In this document: positions 10,001 through 21,967 of the stretch, piece after piece
Layout of the letters: each line of letters begins with the position of its first letter
How positions within the stretch are numbered: the first letter of the stretch is position 1
From: Moniliella sp. 'wahieum'
Lineage: Eukaryota; Basidiomycota; Moniliellomycetes; Moniliellales; Moniliellaceae
Reading direction: 5' to 3'
Length of the DNA: 64,000 nt
Assembly (NCBI GenBank): GCA_003971905.1
Contig: RSEE01000015.1
Span: forward strand, 434,001-498,000
The notes under the pieces: generated by a model
What the model was told of the DNA's origin: nothing
Databases searched by the model: none
The model's input: the letters and a program-made list of their open reading frames with translations, nothing else
Made by a program: the position numbers and the translations under genes

Positions 10001-12945
10001 CACGGTGGCATCTCCTTTGTGCGCAACAGCCGTGGCTGCAAAAAAAGCGTCCGGGACAATATTCTGTTCGGGCAAAAGATGGACATGGAACGGTACAAGG
10101 CCGTGTGTGGAGGCGTGTGCGCTCATGCCCGACATTGAACTGTTTGACGATGGAGACCTCCAAGAGATTGGCGAGGGTGGCATTTCCCTTTCGGGTGGAC
10201 AAAAGGCTCGGGTGGCTTTGGCACGCGCTGTCTACTCCAAAGCACGCACCGTCTTGCTGGACGATGTCTTGTCGGCGGTCGATACCCACACGGCCCAAAA
10301 GTTGGTGGACGAGTGCCTGACTGGCCCCTTGATGCAGGGACGCAGCATCTTGCTCGTCACCCACCATATTCCGCTTGTTTTGCCTCATGTTAAGCGGGTG
10401 ATCAAGTTGGAGCGCGGCACGGTGGTCGCCATGGGTGCTCCTGCCGACTTGGTTGCATCCGGTGCCATCGAATGTCCGCAAGCCTGAGCAGTAAGGGAAA
10501 GAGCAAGTCGCCCGAACCGTCGTCCATCGATCTTATCGACCGTGGAAGAGACGAAAGGAAAGGTAGATGTGGCGGTAGACAAGGGATCCTCTCTTCCCGC
10601 ATCGGGCAGCCAAAAGCCAGGCAAGATTGGCCCGTTGGATGGAAGCAAGGCGTCGCACAAGATTGTCGAGAAGGAGGAGGTGCGGGTGGGACGGGTAAAA
10701 TCTCATGTGTATAGCGTCTACTTACACGCACTGGCTGGTGGATGGTCGCTATGGTCATGCTGGCGTTGGTACTGAACAATGCGACCAGCTTGTTGTCCTC
10801 AGTGTGGCTATCTTACTGGGCGTCCGGGGCAGCGACTGCGGTCAGACATGCGGTCAGGCAACTGATGCCGTCGTTCCCTCACAACCTCGGGGATGGTGTA
10901 TCATTCGCGCTGGACTCCCTACCTCGTTAAGCTGTGTTGCGATTCCACCTTCACGTACGCGCCATGACATTCAGCGTGGCCGAGAAGTGGTGCTGGTTGC
11001 CCCGGCGAGAATGCACCGGGTCCCTACATGCTCATCTTTGCCTTGATTGAGTTTTCTTCCTGTATCTCGGCCCTGGTCAACATCCTGCTGTGCATTACCT
11101 CCCTCCGTGGGTCCCGAACGCTGTTTGCACGGATGCTGGATTCGGTCAGTCACTCCACAACCAGATGGCTGGACAAGACACCTTCCGGCCAGATCCTCAA
11201 CCGGTTCGGCAAGGACATTGAGTCGCTCGACTGGGGCGTTCTCCAAGGTGCCTCCACTGTCCTCATCCAACTCTTCTCCCTGTCACGGCCTTTATCACCT
11301 TGGCCTTCCTCGTACCGGCTTTTATGGTCCCAGCGCTGGGAGTCATGGCTGTACTACTCACGTGCGTACATCCTTTCCCTTCCTTCTCCCGTTCCTTTCC
11401 CCGTTGAACTAGGTTTCTCTCTCCTACCTTCCATGACCCCCCCCCCCGCCTCTCCTAGTTGACCTATACCCGAGACTCGATACTAACCCTCCGGCTCCGT
11501 TCTGTGTCTCCCATAATAGTGACCAAGGTGTACATTGTTTGTTCGCGCGACCTGCGCCGTCTCGAGTCGGTTCACCGTTCGCCCATCTTTAGTGGCTATT
11601 CCGAAGCGCTCAAGGGCATCACCACCATCCGTGCCTTTCGGCCGAGACGCGGTTGCTGCACGAAGTGTACCACAACGTCGACGCCTTTTCGTCGGCACAT
11701 TACTTTTGGTGGATGGCCAACCGGTGGCTGATGCTCCGCGTCGACTTGGTAGGAGGGTTGTGTGTGTTTGGAACGCAGCTCCTCGCTCTTTCCGGTACCA
11801 TGTCAGCCGGCTTGGCTGCGATTGCCATCACGCAAGCGGCCAACTTCACCTTATCATGCTACTGGCTTTCACGCGGCTGGGCCACCGTAGAACAGGAACT
11901 CACGTCCATCGAACGGGTGGTAGATTACTTGCCGCCCAAGTTACCGCAAGAACCTGCGCAGGTGATTGAAGGCCCCCTGCGCCTGCCGCTTGGCCCAGCC
12001 GCAGGCAACGATCAAGTTTGACAATGTGTGGTTGCGGTACGACAAGTCGTTTGATCCGGTTCTCAAGGGCGTCTCGTTTGAGGTTCGGCCGGGGGAGAAG
12101 GTGGGCATTGTAGGGCGCACAGGCAGTGGCAAGTCAACGCGCAAGCAGCTTGTTGCGCTTTGTCGATCCGGACGAGGGAAGCATCTCCATTGAAGGAATC
12201 GATATAAGATCGTTGGGCCTGCACGACCTTCGGTCGCGCATCTCGTTCATCCCTCAAGATCCCGTCTTGTTCCAAGGTACCGTCCGCGACAACCTCGATC
12301 CATTTGAAGAACATACCGATCTGGATTGTCGAACCGTCCTCGCCCAGGTCGGACTCGGTCGCAGCCCCAGTCGCAGCCCCCCACCACCAGGCCGGATCGC
12401 GTACCCCGAGCCGACCCGCCTCCCCGTCCGCTCCCCAAAACGCTCCGCACAATAAGGACCCCGACGAGACAGCACCCCACCTCACCCACAGGAACTCACC
12501 GAGCTCACTCTCGACTCGCCCGTGGCCGATTCGGGGGCAACCTATCGCATGGCCAACGACAGTTGCTCGCCATGGCACGTGCGCTGCTCTCACAACCACA
12601 TTGTGATTGCCGATGAGGCCACGGCGAGCGTCGACTTTACTTCGGACGTGCGATTCAGCAGGTGATCCGTGACCGGTTCCAGCACAACATTTTGCTCGTC
12701 ATTGCGCATCGGCTCACTACGATTGCCCAGTTCTCGCGCGTGCTCGTGCTGGATGCAGGGAAGGTGGTTGAATTTGATACGCCGCACGGTTGCTGGCTAA
12801 GAAGGATGGCTACTTTTATCGCATGGCCCAGCACTCGGGTGTGTTCGACACGTTTCCAGATGGCCGAGGCGAGTGCCAGTCAGAGCTCAGGTTGAGCGCC
12901 CCCGAGGATTCGGTGAAGCCGCTGACGGTTGAAGATCAGACCTAG
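7066..12945 (+). CDS. ABCC-type full ABC transporter (Ybt1/MRP-like)
   Basis: ATP-driven membrane exporter, probably vacuolar, of the ABCC family, which carries organic anions or conjugates. Order: hydrophobic N-terminal TMD0 (such as [20 protein letters not shown]), TMD1 with a charged Ala/Lys/Glu-rich insert (about 8720-8890), NBD1, TMD2, NBD2. NBD1 has Walker [10 protein letters not shown] (about 9885), signature [16 protein letters not shown] and Walker [12 protein letters not shown]. The second D replaces the catalytic Glu, as usual in ABCC proteins. NBD2 has Walker [10 protein letters not shown], signature [17 protein letters not shown] and Walker [13 protein letters not shown] with the Glu present. 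One clear intron is 8301-8392 (GTACGT...CTGTATAG). ATG 7066 ([16 protein letters not shown]); TAG 12943-12945 after VEDQT. At least eight frame changes occur. Motifs in both halves are preserved, so errors rather than decay are likely. Confidence 0.88.
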
Positions 12946-13345
12946 GCTTGCTACATTGAGCAACAAACACCTCATTCTTGCACCTTTTTCCTCTTCCCTT
13001 TTCCTTTTTCCTTGCTTTTCTTTCCCCCTCTCCTCCTCCGATTCCCGTTCTGCTGAGCGTCGACGGTGTGTTTCGTCGGCGTTTGGATCTGCTTTCTATT
13101 ACTATAGTTGGTCAACAACGAAAGGGTAACAATTATGGTGCTGTGGCCCGCGGGATGTGAGAGATGGGAGATAGGAGATGGGAGATGGGATGGGTCCACC
13201 ATGTGGAGAGGCCGTGGTGCGAGTGCGAGCGGATCGGAAGCCCCGTTTCGCGTTCGGCGAGGTGTGTGACTGAGGCGTCTGAGCGGCGCTCTGGCAGGAT
13301 TGGCACAGTAGCAGTAAGGTTGCCACCCCAATTAAGCCGAGCCGG
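12801..13345 (+). repeat. Copy A of a dispersed inverted repeat (ABC gene 3' end plus flank)
   Basis: The last about 145 bp of the transporter coding region and about 400 bp downstream recur, inverted and diverged, at 29181-29718. Shared landmarks include GGCTACTT(T/C)TATCGCATGG, the repeated GATGGGAGATAGGAGATGGG block, GAGCGGATCGGAAGCCCCGT and GGTTGCCACCCCAATT. This copy is the parental one because it is continuous with the full gene. Confidence 0.85.
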
Positions 13346-14001
13346 ACTGCCGCCTGATGCCCTCGCTCTCACAGACACATCTGGACCCTAGTTCGCCTCC
13401 CAGCAAGGCAGACTGTAGCCGAACCAGCCTTCCGCATGGGGCACTAGCCTAGTCACGCTGTAGCCGAGCAGGACTGCTCCTGGTGCCTCCCTCAGAGAGA
13501 GACCTGAGCTAAAGATATATATACTCGAGACTAGTCCCGCCCTCCGGGAAACCAATTGCGCCTCCGAGGGGCACAACGGTGGCATTACCGGTTACCTTCC
13601 AGCGGGGAACTTTGGGCGCTGGCTCTGTGCGGTTCGTCTCTCTCTTGTGCCCTGACCGGGACCCCCTGCTGGGGTCGCATCCGCATTGGCTTCTTGTGGG
13701 GGAGCACGGCGCGGCGTGCCTACTGCGGATTCGTGCTATCGGCTCCCGTGGGAAAGAGAGATGAATGATGAATGACATGTGTCGAAAACCACATGAACCA
13801 TGGCACTGACAGCCTGACGGTGGTAGCTCAGCGCACAGGGCGCGCTCCGGCAGGCCTCAGGATAGCCCCTGTGGGCATGTGCGTATGAGGCCAAAACGCC
13901 AACCCCACAACCACTGCACGCTTCTTACCCGCCGCCGCCTGCCTTCTGCTGCTGTGCCTCTCCCCCGCCGTCGCGCGCGTCTCACAGAAGATCACCCAAC
14001 A
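13346..14001. other. Intergenic region
   Basis: No gene can be supported. There is an AT-rich spot ATATATATA at about 13515-13523. The remainder is GC-rich spacer leading to the coiled-coil gene. Confidence 0.45.
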
Positions 14002-17000
14002 ATGACCTCCTTTGGTCCGCCTGTCCGCCCCATCCAGCGGCCTCGTCGCGCGCCGGCCCATCGGCTCCCGCGGTGCCACACTCGCACCTCGCCACCCGCG
14101 CCTCGCTTGGCCACGCCAAACCGCCGCCCGCCAAGAGTAGTGTGCCTCCCGCCCGGACTGCCAAGCACGCCCCCTCTTCGCCTCTGGCTGCCGCACGACG
14201 GACCAACACATCTTCAGCCACTTCTTCTTCTTCGGCCCTCCACTCCCCCGCACCCCCACCATCTCACTTGTCTGCCCAGCCCAGCCGTCCGTCCTCGGCC
14301 CTCAGCCGACTCGGGAGCAAGAGCAAGGACAACCTCACCTGCTCTCCCTCTGCCCCTTCCTCCACCTCCACCTCCACATCCAAGCCGGCTCATCCACTCA
14401 GCAAAACAGGGGTACCTGCCCCTCGTCCCACTCGCTCTGTCGCCTCCCACATCCCCGACCCTCTCCTCCCTTGCCCTTCGGCCAAGCTCCGCACAGGGAA
14501 GGCTTACCCGCTCCGCCTCCCATCCTCCCTCGTCCGACTCGGCCCCGTTGCACCATGCGTCGCGCCAGACCTGCGTTCCCGACATGCAGGAAGGAGACAC
14601 GAATAAGACACCGGAGGTGGAGAGCGACGTACCTGTTTCATCTCCTCGCCGTGGCCATGGAGAAACATGTACTGCACCACCGACCTCTCTAGCGTTGGAC
14701 GAGGTCGACGACGAGAAGGAGGCGGACCTCTCGCCGCTCGTCCGGGCTGAGGATGAACAAGATGCAGAGCTAGAGTTGGATCCTCGGAGGAGCACGAGAT
14801 TTATGATTATGCGCATGTGGGGGCGCGGGAGGCAGAGCGGGTAGATTCCGGTGCGGCCCTGGACAAGGTGACGGTCCAAGCAGCGCACCTGCCGAAGGAG
14901 AAGGAGCAAGAATTGGTGCCATTCCGAGCAATGGGGGAGCAAGTGGGTGCGTGCGTGCCAAGGAAGCGCATGCGACGGACCAACTTGCCCTCGTGCAACA
15001 CGGGCTCGACAAGGAAGAAGAGGACCATGCATCTCACCTCCTTTCGCTTCGGGCAGAGCACGAGGAAGCACTGAATGAACAACATGCACAGCGGCAGGTA
15101 CTCGCCTTTTCCCTGCCGGGCACACAAGCAAGCGAAGGGCATGCCCCCTTTCTCTCTCGGAGGATCTGGAACGAACGGGGGCATCTCTCCCCGAGGCTAG
15201 CCCGGCGCAAAAGGCCACCGTTTCGATGTTGGAGCAAGTGCAGGAAGAGAAAACGATACTGGTCCGAGAGGTGAACAAATTATCTGCTGAGCTGAAGGAT
15301 GCCCAACGTGCTCTGGCTGAATCGAACGAATTTCGGAAGCGTGCCCAAGAGCAACAGACGGCGCTGCAGGCGGTACAGGATCAGTTGGCCGCGGCGCTTG
15401 TGCGGGTCGAGGAGGGGGACATGTTGCGCTCGGACCTTGCCACGGCTCAGCGCAGCTGCAGCAAGCTCAGCAGGCCAACATGGTGGAGCGACAGCAGGCG
15501 GAGGAGGCGAACGAGGCACTCCTGGCGGTTCGAGCGGCCCTGGTGACCCATCAGGCCCGCCTGGCCCAGATGGAGGAACAAGTCAACGATATGGAGATGC
15601 AGAACGTGTCATTACGCAAGGTGGAGGTGTTGACAGCCGCACAGGGTGAGCTAGAATCGGCCAGGGCGGCATTGGCTACTGAACATGAAAACGTGCGGTT
15701 CAAAACAGCGGAAGACATTGCCCAACTCTCTGCCCGTCTGGAGGAGGTGGAAGCGGACCGGGCGTCGGTTAAGGTGGAATTGGAGGAGGCGCACACCACG
15801 CTCCGATTGGTAACGGATGAGCTTGCAGCTGAAAAGGAGGCTAGCAAGAAGCAGCACAGCGCACTACAAGAATGGTCAGGGAAGTACGATGAAGCGAAGG
15901 AGCAGATCGAGACGTATCGCCAACAAATGACCATGGCGCACGGGAAGATGGACGTTGCCCAGCGCGATCAGCTTTCCCAAGAAGAAGAATCGAGCAAACA
16001 GGGTCCGCGGCTTCGGAGACTGCTTGCAGGCCAGGCAGGATGCCCACCAGACTGGTTCGGTCACCAGAGGGAACGTCCCCAGCGGAGCAACATTAGAGAC
16101 GGAGGCAATGTACCAGGCTTCTCTTCAGCAGCTGCAGCAGAAACATGCAACACACCTTGCCTTGGTACAGGCTCAGCTAGCTCACGCAGAGGAAACGCGT
16201 GCAGAGCTCCAAACCGAACGAGATGCAGTGCAAACGGAGCTGGCAAATTTATCTGAGCAAATGGCACAGGCGCAGAGGAGCTCAAGCAAAAAGATGGACC
16301 TTGAACATGTGACAGTCCAATCGAAAGCGGCACAGGTGGCACTGTGTGAGATGGAAGAAGCGCTACGCCAAGCCAGGCCGTGGGGGAAGAGATGCACGCG
16401 GCGAGAGAAGGACAGCAGTGACGTTCTGCACCTTGCAAGCGGAGCACGAGCAGGTTCAGCACACGCTTATGCGGTGTGAGGAGGAACTGAGCAGGTGCAG
16501 GAAGACGTGTGCTGCTAGCCAAGGCGGCCGAAGAGGCTGCCTCGGTGCAGGAGCAACTCAAGGGTAAGCTGACTACTGCCGAGGAAAAGGAAGCTTGCAC
16601 CCATAAGGAACTGGTGCAGAGAAACGAAGACCTTATCGCTGCGCAGGAAGCGACAGCGCATGTACGGATGCAACTGAAAACGCACCAGATCCAGGCGCAC
16701 GACTTGGAGGAAGAAAACGCAAGATTGCGCACGTCCAAGGAAGGTGTGGAAACACAGCTGGCCTTGGCGCAACAGGCGGCAACCATGGCTGTGGCAGCCA
16801 GAGAAGCGGTGGAGAGCGACTTGGCAGCGGTGCGGCAAACCCTGGCAGAGGCAGAGGACGAGCGGCAGTTGCTCCGGTCGCAGTTGCAGCAGGCGAGGGA
16901 TGCTCAGGCTCGTGATCACACCAAGCTGGGCGAGCTGAAGACCCGAGTGGCGGAGCTAAGTACCGCCGAGGCGGAACGTGTTGATGTGCAGAACGAGCTT

Positions 17001-17478
17001 GCTGTGGCTGAGGCCGAACGCAGACGCTTGTCGCTCAGTTAACACAGATGCAACCGCGAGTGGACCAGGCCCAGGCTGATGTGAGCAAGCTGACTGATGA
17101 CGTTGCTCGCCTCAACATCAAGCTAGCAGAGACGACGAATAAGGTTACGAATGACAGGGATGACAAGGATCATGCGTACGTCCTCTCCTCCTCTTCTGTG
17201 ACTAGAACCTCTGACCCCACCAGGATAGCTCGTGTTGCCAGCACAGCAGGACGATGATGCTTCGCTCCTTCGCCACGTGCAAACCTCGTGCAGGAGTTAG
17301 AGATACTGCGATGTGCTTTGGCGCAGGAGATGGCCGATAAGGAAGCGCTGCAGGCGCGGGTGAACAAAGTCCTGCCTCTGCTGGAAGAGATGGCGGGGAC
17401 TGGGCAGCGGAGGCCATCCGGCTGAAGCAGGGGATTGAGCGGCTTGAGCAACAATATGCTGCGTTTACTGCACTATAG
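14002..17478 (+). CDS. Large coiled-coil protein with Ser/Pro-rich head
   Basis: Family not recognised. The putative ATG is at 14002 (MTSFGPPVRPIQRPRRAP). The first about 250 residues are Ser/Pro/Thr-rich (for example SRLGSKSKDNL). From about 15220 onward the protein is an almost continuous heptad-rich coiled coil, full of Glu, Gln, Leu and Ala: MLEQVQEEKTILVREVNKLS, LAQMEEQVNDMEMQNVSLR, EDIAQLSARLEEVEADRASV, LAEAEDERQLLRSQLQQA. It ends with IERLEQQYAAFTAL and TAG 17476-17478. A 48-nt intron (17176-17223) has GTACGT, a CTGAC branch and CCAG. A second intron near 15098 is possible. Frame changes occur about every 300-500 bp. The architecture suggests a cytoskeletal, tethering or spindle-pole scaffold, but no domain fixes the role. 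Confidence 0.7.
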
Positions 17479-17871
17479 GCCTTGGTGCGCCCACGGCCGC
17501 GGATGCTCGGCCGAATCCCCACCCATTTTTTTCTGTCTCTGTGCGGTTTGGGTTCCAACAGCTGTTCTGTGCGTGAACGATGATATATGGCCATCAAGAG
17601 ACTCGTGGATGGAGAACCGGAGGAGGAAGAGGCACAAGGGCTGTCAGCCAGCACACACCTTGTCTCCATCTCACAGCCCCGTGTATCCGCACGCATGGAG
17701 CTGGGCTCAAGCCTGAGCTTCAAGTTGAAGCAACCCGTATCGAGGTCAGCATCTGCTTACCTAAGATGCCCAGACGTGGCCCATGCGTAGCATCCCATCC
17801 ATCCTGTCGGCGAGTCTGCTGCTCCATTACCCCCTCCATCTCCACCATCTCCACCTCCACCTCCGACCGCC

Positions 17872-18471
17872 ATGTCCACACGCTGCGCCCCTACCTCGCA
17901 TGCGTGCGCTCCTCCCTCACAGCCGCCCTCACCTTGGAAAACTTTGCGTCGCAGACGGTGGAGCGGCATAATGCACCTGAGGTCGAGACCCAGCGCACGC
18001 CCGAGGTGCTTCTGCAGCCGCTCACGATTTGCCGAAACGAAAGTGAGCAAGTGCTGATTGAGCCTTCGATCAACTCGGTCCGGCTTAGCATCAAGATTAA
18101 ACAGGCGGACGATATCGAGCACATTCTCTGCTCCAAGTTCACCCGCTTCATGATGCAACGCGCAGAGAACTTTGTGGTGCTGCGGCGCAAACCAGTTCAA
18201 GGCTACGACATTTCGTTCCTCATCACCAACGTGCACACCGAGTCGATGCTCAAGCACAAACTTGTTGATTTTATCATCCAGTTCATGGAGGAGGTCGACA
18301 AGGAAATCTCAGAAATGAAACTGTCGCTCAACGCGCGCGCTCGCATTGTGGCCGAATCTTACCTGGCTCAAGTACGTTCCGACCTTTGTTCTTGTTCTCC
18401 TCGGTCGCTCCCTACTAACTGCCGGAATGGACATTTCTGCCATTTCTGCATTTTCCCAGTTTGCCTACTGA
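17872..18471 (+). CDS. ARC19: Arp2/3 complex 20-kDa subunit (ARPC4)
   Basis: Core structural subunit of the Arp2/3 complex, which nucleates branched actin filaments at endocytic patches. The protein matches ARPC4 along its whole length: [100 protein letters not shown] and [14 protein letters not shown]. The start ATG (17872, MST) is one base out of frame with LRPYL, so a base is probably missing near 17881. An 88-nt intron (18372-18459) has GTACGT, a perfect TACTAAC branch at 18413-18419 and TTCCCAG. The last exon encodes only F-A-Y before TGA (18469-18471). Length of about 170 residues is normal for the family. Confidence 0.95.
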
Positions 18472-18573
18472 GTTACCTGAAAAGCAAGCAAACAACCAAA
18501 CATACACGCACGCACGCACACACACGCAATGCCATATCGTTGAATTGGTACGTGGGATGTGGGGAGAGATAGG

Positions 18574-19946
18574 TCATGCTTGCTTGGCATGCTGCAGGCG
18601 CAGGGGCATTCCCTCGGCGTCCAACAACCCCGTCCGGCCATTATCCTGCACCGGCAAAGGCTTCTGCTGTGGTACCTGTTCCACCACCTGCGGCCCGGGG
18701 CCTACTTGGGTATGGATCAGCCGACTAACCGCGCCAACCGGTTGGACAGGGATGACCTGCGGGTTGAATCCCTTGGGCAAGCCAGCGGGCAGCGGTGTCT
18801 GCTCCTGTGGGCCGTGGAAGGAGGCACCAGCACCTTTACCAAGCAAGTTAAATGTGTCGTCGAACGTGGCCGAGGGGAAGTAGTGGCGGATAAGGGAGAG
18901 GACGAGTGCAGCATGTTCCTTTTCGTGGTAGAGCACCGCGTTGGGCCCCGCGTCGTAGGTGTATCCTGCCAGGCGCTTGCCGCCGTCCGCGAGCGAGGCG
19001 CGGTTCAGTTCCTCAATCAGCTGGATCACAGCACGGGAGGTATCGTTGAGGTAAAAGATGGGTGGCTGGGTGTCGAGGCAGCAGCATGAAAGTTATTCGA
19101 GTCAGTCATGGTGAGGGCGGCAAAGGCGTCAAAGTCCTTGGCTTGAATCGCGCTCGCATATCCTCCATCCGCTTGGGCACCACGTGCTCCACGCGCGCCT
19201 GAAGGAACGGGGAGGTAGCAACGGTGCGCTGCATGCCCGCGGTGGATGGAGTGCCCTTCTTAGCGTCGGACACGACACAGATCAATGCCTGCAACGAAGG
19301 CCAGTGAGCTTGCTCGGCCACACTGACCGCCAAACTGTCCTTGCCATCCTCTTCCTTGCCCATCTGCCACGCCACAAAGCCACCATAAGCGAGCGGCAAG
19401 CCGAACCACTGCCCTGCCGCGCGACACGCGTCAACTCCGACACGCTGTAGGCCTCCGTTAGGGAGAAGAGGGTGGCCAAGGCATAGGTCAACGCAGCAAA
19501 GCCCGAGGCGGACGAAGCCAGGCCGGCAGCGGTGGGAAGTTGTTTTCCGACACGACGTGCAAGCCCCATTCGGACAACTGTGCGGGCGCGGGGTAGATCA
19601 GTCAGTGGGTCATCGCGGTAGAAAGAGGGAACGGGGGAGGAAGGACGACGTACCTTGGGCAGGGACGGGTCCTTGTCTTCTAAGCTCTTGCGCATCCTGC
19701 GGATCTCAGCGATACACGTGTCTAGACGTCCGCCAGGTGGATCTTCTCCTCGGTTCCGTTCAGCCAGAGGCGGTCCTCTCCAGGCCACATCGGCTCGGGC
19801 GGACGTCTTGCTCTGGAGCTGGGCCTGGTCGAGAGTGACGCTGACGAGTCGTTGGTGGGAAGGATGAGGGCCGTGTTGCGCTTGCCCCAGTACTTGACCA
19901 CGGCAATGTTGACGGGAGCACTGACAGTGGCTTGGTAGATGACCAT
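18574..19946 (-). CDS. MVD1: Diphosphomevalonate decarboxylase
   Basis: Converts mevalonate 5-diphosphate to isopentenyl diphosphate with ATP, in the sterol/isoprenoid pathway. ATG 19946 gives MVIYQATVSAPVNIAVVKYW, the conserved N-terminus. Then come GHMP-type features: PTAAGLASSASGFAALTYAL (ATP-binding loop), ARQGSGSACRSL with YGGFVAWQMGKEEDG, DAKKGTPSTAGMQRTV and LTMTDSNNFHA, then YTYDAGPNAVLYHEKEHAA near the C-terminus. TGA at 18574. An intron (19578-19653, 76 nt, GTACGT...CGCACAG) lies before LSEWGLHVV. Frame changes near 19110, 19420 and 19820 break the reading but both flanks stay in register with the family. The 5' end lies close to that of the divergent pyridoxamine-phosphate oxidase gene. 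Confidence 0.93.
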
Positions 19947-20087
19947 GACAGCGGCTAGGTGGATGGATGGCGGTGGCGGAGGACACAACGTGGGAGGTTC
20001 GGGCCAGGCTTCAAGCTTCAAGGAGGATGGGATGGATGATGGGACGGCGAGAGGCAAGAAGGACGCAACAGCAGGCGTAGGGGCAGT

Positions 20088-20791
20088 GTGGAGCTGAGAC
20101 AGCGGTCGATCCTGGGCCGCGCGTGGCTTGAAATCATCTCGATCACCCAGTCTCAGCGCCAGGCACGACGGCCGCCGCGCTGTCGTGACGAGCGGTGCTG
20201 CTCAAGCAGGCGGATCCCGAAGGGGTCTTTTTTTACCAACTACCACACAGCCCTAAGGACCACGACATTGCGTCCAACCTGCGGTGGGGGCTTATTCGTG
20301 ATCGGCGTGCGATGCATCGTCAAGTGCGTGTGGTTGGTGTAACCACCAAAGTCTCGGAGATTGAAGAGAGCGAAGAGTACTTTCACTCGTGACCCTTGGG
20401 GTCCCATGTGGGTGCATGGGCGTATGGGCGTTGCCGCACTCGCAATTCGATTGCTTTCAGGGATACATTGGTGGAGAGGGTCAAAGCTCAAGAGGCGCGC
20501 TTTGCCGTTCCCGGGGGCAGTGGGATTGACCTTCCTTTCCCCCACTCAGACGAGGACATGCAGGAAAGATAACACAGGTACCACGGCCCTCCTTTTGGGG
20601 CGAGTACCGCCTCGAGCCGCTCAAGGTAGAGTACTGGATCAGCCGGCCTGACCAGTTGCACGGCGACCGGTTGCGGTACGTAATTCTTTCTCATCTATCT
20701 TGCTACTCTTCGTCTTGATAGCGTCGCCAAATGCCTGTCGTCGTGAAAGTCTGCACCATTTGGGGGGGGGTGGAAGGAGCGATACGAGTAG
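20088..20791 (+). CDS. PDX3: Pyridoxamine 5'-phosphate oxidase (frameshifted)
   Basis: FMN enzyme that makes pyridoxal 5'-phosphate from pyridoxine or pyridoxamine phosphate. Family landmarks: VLLKQADPEGVFFY, HSPKDHDIASN, AMHRQVRVVGVTTKVSE (the His-Arg-Gln-Val FMN/PLP block), SEEYFHS, LVERVKAQEARFAVPG, LEPLKVEYWISRPDQLHGDR and LRY. These occur in different frames, and some deviations (around 20235 and 20305) are not simple homopolymer slips, so the N-terminal 40 or so residues and the true start cannot be fixed. A 46-nt intron is likely at 20676-20721 (GTACGT...TGATAG). The terminus is unsure: WKERYE with TAG at 20789, or VERLG and TAG near 20833. It converges on FCF1 with only about 40 bp between the ends. 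Confidence 0.75.
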
Positions 20792-20831
20792 AAAGACTAG
20801 GAATACAATTGGTTCATAGGCCAAGACGCAG

Positions 20832-21494
20832 TTAGGACGCCATACCTTGGTCCGGGAGCCGCTCGACGGCATACCGATGTTTCTGGATATTGATCAGGGC
20901 ACACCCGGGATTTGGCGCAGGCGACGCCTCAATTCGCGGTCGCAGGTAGCAACGAGGTAGCATTTGTGGGTTTGTACGCGGTGGACAATGCAGTCGTCGG
21001 CATATGTGCCCTTGTGGGAGCAAGGCAACCGTTCAAACCGGGGGTCTCTGGCGACACGCAACGCCACACGGTACTTGGACCCCAACTTTTCCAGCTCGGC
21101 CAAGACGCAGTCGGTCACACAGGGGATGGCGGCCGCGTAGAGCGTGTCCATCAGACCCTGCACGACCTCGATTTTGTTCTGGAGTGAAAAGTTGATAAAG
21201 TTGGTATCGATGATGACTCGGTAAGGCGGGCCGAGCTGAGTGTTGGCCTGCAGGAACATCGAGGACGGCAGTTGGGTCACATGTTGGATCTTCTTGCCCT
21301 CGGGCGTGGTGGCGGCCTTCTTGCCCTCGCGCGCAATCCGGGCTTGGCTCGATTTGCTAGTGGGAGCGAACGAGAGGAGGCAGTCAGAACAAAGAACAAG
21401 CGCGATAGAAACAAGGGTACATACAGCCTGGGGTCGGTGGTGCTCAACAGGCGCTTGCGGTCGCAAACTTTTTCGTCTTCTTCGCTTTGCCCAT
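20832..21494 (-). CDS. FCF1: rRNA processing factor Fcf1/Utp24 (PIN-domain nuclease)
   Basis: Nucleolar SSU-processome endonuclease that cleaves pre-rRNA at early 18S sites. ATG 21494 gives [14 protein letters not shown] 70-nt intron (21357-21426, GTATGT...CACTAG) joins STTDPRL to [20 protein letters not shown]. The PIN domain carries the acidic metal ligands: [42 protein letters not shown] and [20 protein letters not shown]. After one frame change near 20905 it ends [20 protein letters not shown] and TAA at 20832. Its length of about 195 residues fits the family. The first exon also has a one-base slip after KKFATAS. Confidence 0.95.
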
Positions 21495-21959
21495 GATGGT
21501 GGGGAGAGGGGGGCGGGGGCGGCACCAGCGATTATCGATTAGGGCAGGGCGGCATCCAGCAAAAACAAAAAATGAAGAGCGGAAATACATTCCGCCGTTG
21601 CCCCCCACACTCCCACCGGTGGCCCTGGCTGCTCTCTCTTTCTCTTTCTCTCTCCCTTTCTTTCTCTCTCGCTCCATGGGAATGACCCTGAGTCCGGTCC
21701 GCCCGTGGGCACTGGACGCAGGCAGGACTGCGACCAAGTCTCATCCAACTGCGGGACTGCGGCAGCGCGCTGCAAGTACGGAACAGAAGGCGTCAGAAAA
21801 AAAGAGAATGTCGACGAGTTCAAAATAACCTGCAGTGGTTCTCAATCCAAACCAACCAACCCCGACATCCTTTGAGCGATCGTTCTGAGCCGAGGAGGAA
21901 CCAACATGAACATGATTCTGGCAGGACCCAGGATTCAGGATTCAGGCTCCGCCAACAGC

Positions 21960-21963
21960 AAAA
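21960..21963 (-). terminator. RNA polymerase III terminator of tRNA-Ala
   Basis: TTTT on the minus strand starts 5 nt after the tRNA 3' end, the minimal Pol III stop signal. Confidence 0.6.
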
Positions 21964-21967
21964 CGTA

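Noticed and set aside
17587..17790. 67-codon ORF between the coiled-coil gene and ARPC4
   Set aside because: Lies in the short spacer with no family resemblance. Most likely 5' leader sequence of ARPC4.
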